In this document: positions 43,265 through 46,359 of the stretch, one piece after another
How the letters are laid out: every line of letters begins with the position of its first letter
Numbering within the stretch: the first letter of the stretch is position 1
Origin: Nanobdellati archaeon
GTDB taxonomy: Archaea; EX4484-52; WAPT01
Direction: 5' to 3'
Assembly: GCA_015520605.1 (NCBI GenBank)
Contig: WAPT01000004.1
Coordinates: 1-46,359, forward strand
DNA length: 46,359 bases
Translations under genes and position numbers: made by a program
Notes under the pieces: generated by a model
Databases searched by the model: none
What the model was told of the DNA's origin: nothing
The model's input: only the letters and a program-made list of their open reading frames with translations

Positions 43265-43707
43265 GTGAAACTTAATGGCCAAAGCGGAGTACTTAAACCT
43301 TACGAAGGTACTTATTATCTCGTGAGTTGCATTGAGCCCTGTCCCTCCATCGAACAGTTTGAGAGACTTGCCGAAATAGACCGATCGTTGATTCTGCTCT
43401 GAACGTTTACAAAAAGCTAAGGGAATGCATAGATGTGTTTAGAGATGCGCTTGGAAGGTGTTGTACGGAAGAAAATTTCTTAAGCTCAGCTGAGAAGGGA
43501 GTTCTTAGAGATTATTATTTGGTAAGAAATCCGAGTAATTACGGTATTTTACTACCATCTTCCGAATAACTTCCGAGATACATGGGAGAAATCGACGTTT
43601 TTGACATGATTCTACCGTCGGGAGAAATCGATGTACATGTTTTCGGGCCAGTAGAAGGAGAAGGTGTTAAGCTTGACGGGTTTGTAGCAAGAATATTAGA
43701 TTACTAA
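43265..43707 (+). pseudogene. Decayed gene of unknown family (one frameshift, one stop)
   Basis: GTG 43265 opens VKLNGQSGVLKPYEGTYYLV, running through SCIEPCPSIEQFERLAEI to about 43380. A single-base shift near 43383 leads into a second frame, SALNVYKKLRECIDVFRDAL, which continues to LLPSSE and meets an in-frame TAA at about 43567. The same frame resumes with LPRYMGEIDVFDMILPSGEI and ends ARILDY-TAA at 43705-43707. Repaired, it would be about 147 residues. Composition is protein-like throughout, so this is a recent pseudogene or contains sequencing errors. The family is not recognised. Confidence 0.6.
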
Positions 43708-43722
43708 AAATAATTACAGGAT

Positions 43723-43779
43723 GACAATGGAATAATAATATAGATTAAACACTAAATAATAATATCATATTATTATATT
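43723..43779. repeat. AT-rich block with a 10-bp palindrome beside orc1/cdc6
   Basis: Nearly pure A/T over about 57 bp. It contains ATAATAATAT-C-ATATTATTAT (43756-43776), a perfect 10-bp inverted repeat with a one-base centre. It lies immediately after the orc1/cdc6 stop codon. It could act as a terminator or, as AT-rich DNA next to an initiator gene, as an unwinding element. Confidence 0.6.
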
Positions 43780-44790
43780 TCACACAATCCTGTACTTCCT
43801 CCACCTCACATCCCCCTCAGCTTTGACAAGCTTCAGACTTACAAGTCTTTCCATGTATGCTCTGTACGTCCTCTCCGCCACAGGGTTTTTACTTCTTTCC
43901 ACGTAAGCCTTGTAAAGATCGGCAGAGCTCATTTCCCCGTGTTCCTCGACGATGGAGTAAAGCAACCTCATTTCCCCGTTTAGAGTTGAGAGTATCTGTT
44001 GCACCTTGAGCTTCTTTGCAGCTTTTATTGATTGTAACACATCCTCCTTCTCTATCCTACCTGCTCCTCTGCTCTCAGCGAGCATTGCAGCATTTCTCAG
44101 CGTGGCTATGGCAACACGCGCATCCCCATCGGCTGCAACGGCCACCACCCGTAAGAGGTGGGGTTCGATTGCCCCCGGCCTCAATCCCACTTCCGCTCTT
44201 TCCTTCAGTATGTCTACAAGTTCATCTGGCTTGTACTTTGGAAACTCCACGAAGTTCAGGAGAAGAGAGCTCTTGATTCTGGGATCGAGGTCAGCAAGCG
44301 CATATGGATCGTTGGAAATGAGAACAAGCGCAGCACCACCCCTCGATAAATCATAAAGCATATCTTTATCCTCCATCCTGTCAACCTCATCTAAGCATAA
44401 AACCACATTATAATTCTTCCTTTCCACGATACGGAAAAAACTCTCGAGAAGTTCCGCAGGGGTTCTCTTGAGCGGAGCGAGCGGATCAACACAGCTCAGC
44501 ATAGCTGAAGCGATGGCATGCTTACCTGTTCTTTCCCAGCAGTTTATATAGATGGGTTTAAAGCTTACACTCCTTGTTGAAAGCTCTTCAAACATGTACT
44601 TGATGAGGGTTGTCTTACCCGTTCCCGGAGGACCGTAAAGAAAGAGGTTGAGAGCTCGTCTTCCTTCAATTAGAGGATTCAGACATCTTTCAACTTCCTG
44701 AATCTGTCCCTCACGGTGAAGCATCCTTGAAGGAATGTAAGCCTCCTCGAAAACATCTTCTTTGAAGATTATCGGGTAATCCTCATTCAT
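43780..44790 (-). CDS. cdc6: Orc1/Cdc6 replication initiator
   Basis: A 336-residue origin-binding AAA+ ATPase. It has Walker A GPPGTGKT (residues 53-60), Walker B LCLDEVDRME (131-140), sensor 1 LISND, and the sensor 2 region GDARVAIATLRNAA. The C-terminal winged helix is residues about 265-336 (LNGEMRLLYSIVEEHGEMSS and RTYRAYMERLVSLKLVKAEG). At 336 residues it is somewhat shorter than the usual 380-415; the N-terminal region before the AAA+ core is compact. Archaeal origins commonly lie beside such genes, and both flanks here are unusual: an AT-rich palindrome downstream and a repeat cluster upstream. Confidence 0.94.
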   Translation of the reverse strand: MNEDYPIIFKEDVFEEAYIPSRMLHREGQIQEVERCLNPLIEGRRALNLFLYGPPGTGKTTLIKYMFEELSTRSVSFKPIYINCWERTGKHAIASAMLSCVDPLAPLKRTPAELLESFFRIVERKNYNVVLCLDEVDRMEDKDMLYDLSRGGAALVLISNDPYALADLDPRIKSSLLLNFVEFPKYKPDELVDILKERAEVGLRPGAIEPHLLRVVAVAADGDARVAIATLRNAAMLAESRGAGRIEKEDVLQSIKAAKKLKVQQILSTLNGEMRLLYSIVEEHGEMSSADLYKAYVERSKNPVAERTYRAYMERLVSLKLVKAEGDVRWRKYRIV

Positions 44791-44888
44791 AATCTAAATC
44801 TGAACAGGAAAAGGTAAAAACGTAACGATTTTTGAGAGCACTATCGAAGGAATAAAAAAGATAACACCAATCCAATCCAGAAAAAGGA

Positions 44889-45057
44889 TGGTCCCGGGGG
44901 GATGTTCTGCCAGCCATCAAGTCTTATCTTATCCTTCTGGCTGGCTTTCGAACCCCCGACCTCCGGCTGGCCAAGACACGGGGGCGAAATCCATCGCAAT
45001 CTTTTGCCCCCTGTGGTCATATAAGACCGGCGCTCCAACCAGCTGAGCTACGGGACC
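44889..45057 (-). tRNA. tRNA-Ile(UAU) with two introns, one in the T-loop
   Basis: Minus strand. The acceptor GGTCCCG (45057-45051) pairs with CGGGACC (44896-44890); discriminator A; no encoded CCA. The D-arm is GCTC-AGCTGGTTG-GAGC. The anticodon stem CCGGT (45030-45026) pairs with GCCGG (44967-44963) around CTTATA, giving anticodon UAU (45023-45021). Intron 1 (about 45019-44969, 51 nt) is at the usual 37/38 site. The T-stem GGGGG (44957-44953) and CCCCC (44901-44897) enclose TTCGA, about 44 intron bases (about 44947-44904) and AT, which join to TTCGAAT. Intron 2 has a perfect GCCAGCC/GGCTGGC hairpin and GTTC/GAAC pairing near the junction. Confidence 0.85.
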
Positions 45058-45205
45058 GGGAAACCAACGGCATTGTGACGAGATATAAGTAGAAGGGTAA
45101 TTTTAAAAAATTTGCATGAAGCTGAGAATGCTTCGCCAATTCAACAGAGGTTAAGTATCTATCCTCGATATATATTTTCAAAATTCTATTTAATCCAACG
45201 AAAAG

Positions 45206-45215
45206 ATTTATATAG
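45206..45215 (+). promoter_or_regulatory. TATA box far upstream of ftsZ
   Basis: GATTTATATAG-type element, a near-consensus archaeal TATA box. Transcription would start near 45232-45238, about 255 nt before the ftsZ start, so the repeat cluster would be transcribed as a long leader or belong to a separate short RNA. Confidence 0.55.
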
Positions 45216-45237
45216 ATATTAAAGGCAGGATTTAATT

Positions 45238-45403
45238 AAGCGGGCTGAAGAATCAGATCACGAACTTCCAGCTTACATGGGAAAAATTTTGCGGGCAAAA
45301 ATTCAGATTAGCTGTTGCGGACTGAAGGTTTTGCGGGCTTGAACTATCTCGCAGTCTGTAGCTTTTACTCAGCGTACAGACCGCTCGGATTCTTGCGGGC
45401 AAA
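45238..45403. repeat. Five GCGGGC-type motifs upstream of ftsZ
   Basis: Copies are AAGCGGGCTGAAG (45238-45250), TTTTGCGGGCAAA (45287-45299), TTGCGGACTGAAG (45315-45327), TTTTGCGGGCTTGAA (45329-45343) and TTGCGGGCAAA (45393-45403), all on plus. The first and third also share CTGAAG. Spacing is irregular, so this is not a CRISPR array. The remaining sequence from 45058 to 45490 has no ORF that I trust. Confidence 0.65.
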
Positions 45404-45490
45404 TAATAGTGGGGACTTTGGAAAATAAAAACATTTCGGTAGTGTAACCTATAGCTCAAAAAATGCATGCTAAAAAAGCGGAGGGGGTTG

Positions 45491-46359
45491 ATGGAAATGG
45501 AGTCTATTATACAAAAGGCAATCGAAAGGCAGATGAATAGGGAGGTTCCTTGCGTTTATGAAGCGGAAAAGGAGGAGGAGTTTTTGATGCCGCAGGAGGC
45601 CAGAATAGCGGTTTTGGGCATCGGCGGGATGGGGTGCAATGCGATAAATAGGCTGAGCACGATAGGTATCATCGGAGCCGAGACCATAGCCATGAACACG
45701 GATGCAAAACACCTCAAAATGATCAAAGCTGATAGAAAGATTCTTCTGGGACAGGAGATCACCAGAGGTCTTGGCGCGGGAGGTTATCCGGAAGTAGGAA
45801 GGCGGGCTGCTGAGGAGTCCATAAATGAGATAAAGGACGCTCTTCGTGGCATGGACATGGTTTTCGTGGTTGCCGGTATGGGTGGGGGTACTGGAACTGG
45901 AGCCGCGCCCATAGTCGCGGAGGTGGCAAAGCAGCAGGGCGCAATAGTTATCGGAGTTGTCACCATGCCCTTCAGGATAGAGGGTGCAAGGATTCACAAG
46001 GCTGAGGAAGGTTTGATGAACCTCAGGAGGGTAACCGACACGGTGATTGTTATAGAGAACGACAGACTGCTCGAGATAGCGGGAGAGATGTCTCTTGATC
46101 AGGCCTTTGCAGTCGCGGATGAGATTATCGTCACAATGATAAAGGGAATAACCGAGACCATATCAACACCATCGCTTGTGAACCTGGACTTCGCTGATGT
46201 CAAGGCAGTGATGAGCGTCGGAGGCGTGGCGATGATAGGAATAGGAGAGAGTTCCTCCGCATCAAGAGCAAGGGAAGCTGTTGAAAAAGCTCTTGAGAAC
46301 CCGCTGCTTGATGTGGATTACACCGGGGCCAACGGAGCACTCATACACATAACCGGAGG
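45491..46359 (+). CDS. ftsZ: Cell division protein FtsZ (3' end outside window)
   Basis: The first 289 residues of a tubulin-like GTPase that forms the division ring; the frame is open to the window edge. A charged N-terminal extension (about 37 residues) precedes IAVLGIGGMGCNAINRL (nucleotide-binding T1 loop). The tubulin signature GGGTGTG is at residues 131-137, followed by the T5-T6 segment VVTMPFRIEGARIHKAEEG and ND-RLLEIAG. The T7 catalytic loop is NLDFADVKAVM. A GGAGGGGGTTG site precedes ATG 45491; a second in-frame start, MPQEARIAV, exists about 33 codons later. Archaea with FtsZ often carry two paralogs, and only one is visible. Confidence 0.96.
   Translation, partial: MEMESIIQKAIERQMNREVPCVYEAEKEEEFLMPQEARIAVLGIGGMGCNAINRLSTIGIIGAETIAMNTDAKHLKMIKADRKILLGQEITRGLGAGGYPEVGRRAAEESINEIKDALRGMDMVFVVAGMGGGTGTGAAPIVAEVAKQQGAIVIGVVTMPFRIEGARIHKAEEGLMNLRRVTDTVIVIENDRLLEIAGEMSLDQAFAVADEIIVTMIKGITETISTPSLVNLDFADVKAVMSVGGVAMIGIGESSSASRAREAVEKALENPLLDVDYTGANGALIHITG

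Noticed and set aside
45238-45403. CRISPR array
   Set aside because: Repeats are only about 8-13 bp, imperfect and irregularly spaced, with no cas genes nearby.
45470-45997. 175-codon minus-strand ORF at the ftsZ start
   Set aside because: Antisense shadow; the plus strand encodes unmistakable FtsZ, which is open to the window edge.

Overview
The window is a gene-dense stretch of a euryarchaeal chromosome. It has no insertion sequences, no CRISPR array and no obvious acquired island. Archaeal markers are the rpoH-rpoB-rpoA1-rpoA2-rpl30e-nusA-rps12-rps7 cluster, Nop5/fibrillarin, S17e, L15e, TFS, RpoL, Dph2, Orc1/Cdc6, archaeal ThrRS, type 2 IPP isomerase, an initiator tRNA with an A1-U72 pair, and intron-bearing tRNAs. 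Heavy use of AGA/AGG and ATA codons, many leaderless starts behind TATA boxes, and GGTG-type Shine-Dalgarno sites suit a (hyper)thermophile. Bacterial-type gyrase (gyrB-gyrA) and FtsZ point to Archaeoglobus-like or related cluster II Euryarchaeota. The single unsplit rpoB is not what I recall for Archaeoglobus and most methanogens, where B is split, so I leave the lineage open.

Layout. 1-1120: a perfect 13-bp inverted repeat, then two small unknown genes. 1398-10655: an intron-containing tRNA-Lys followed by the RNA polymerase/translation cluster on the plus strand. 10693-18527: mostly minus-strand housekeeping genes (DUF429, rpiB, a metallopeptidase, galT-like, fibrillarin/Nop5, IPP isomerase) with a tungsten-type aldehyde:ferredoxin oxidoreductase and S17e on plus. 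18624-29519: a membrane protein, thrS, tRNA-Gln, manA, the anaerobic ribonucleotide reductase pair nrdD-nrdG divergent from a DUF4443 winged-helix regulator, an MBL-fold hydrolase, an HD protein, and a DUF47/PiT-like pair. 29682-34259: initiator tRNA-Met and gyrBA. 34322-34875: tRNA-Val and two tRNA-Leu. 34984-42064: a CFI-box membrane protein, thiI, L15e, gatCA, tfs, signal peptidase, rpoL, dph2. 42074-46359: small ORFs, a ThrH-like phosphatase, a decayed gene, orc1/cdc6, a two-intron tRNA-Ile(UAU), a repeat cluster, and the start of ftsZ, which runs off the window.

Most of the window serves information processing: RNA polymerase subunits H, B, A', A'' and L, elongation/cleavage factor TFS, ribosomal proteins, rRNA methylation, tRNA charging and thiolation, gyrase, replication initiation and division.

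Points I consider most worth checking: (1) tRNA-Ile with a UAU anticodon and an intron inside the T-loop; (2) a tRNA-Leu(GAG) with a non-anticodon-loop insertion; (3) RpoA'' with substitutions in the almost universal AAQSIGEP/TFH trigger-loop block; (4) TFS whose only plausible start is AUC behind a perfect Shine-Dalgarno; (5) a perfect palindrome over the nrdD start region facing a DUF4443 regulator; (6) a PiT-family protein lacking both phosphate-signature motifs beside DUF47. All calls come from reading the sequence; no database search was run.
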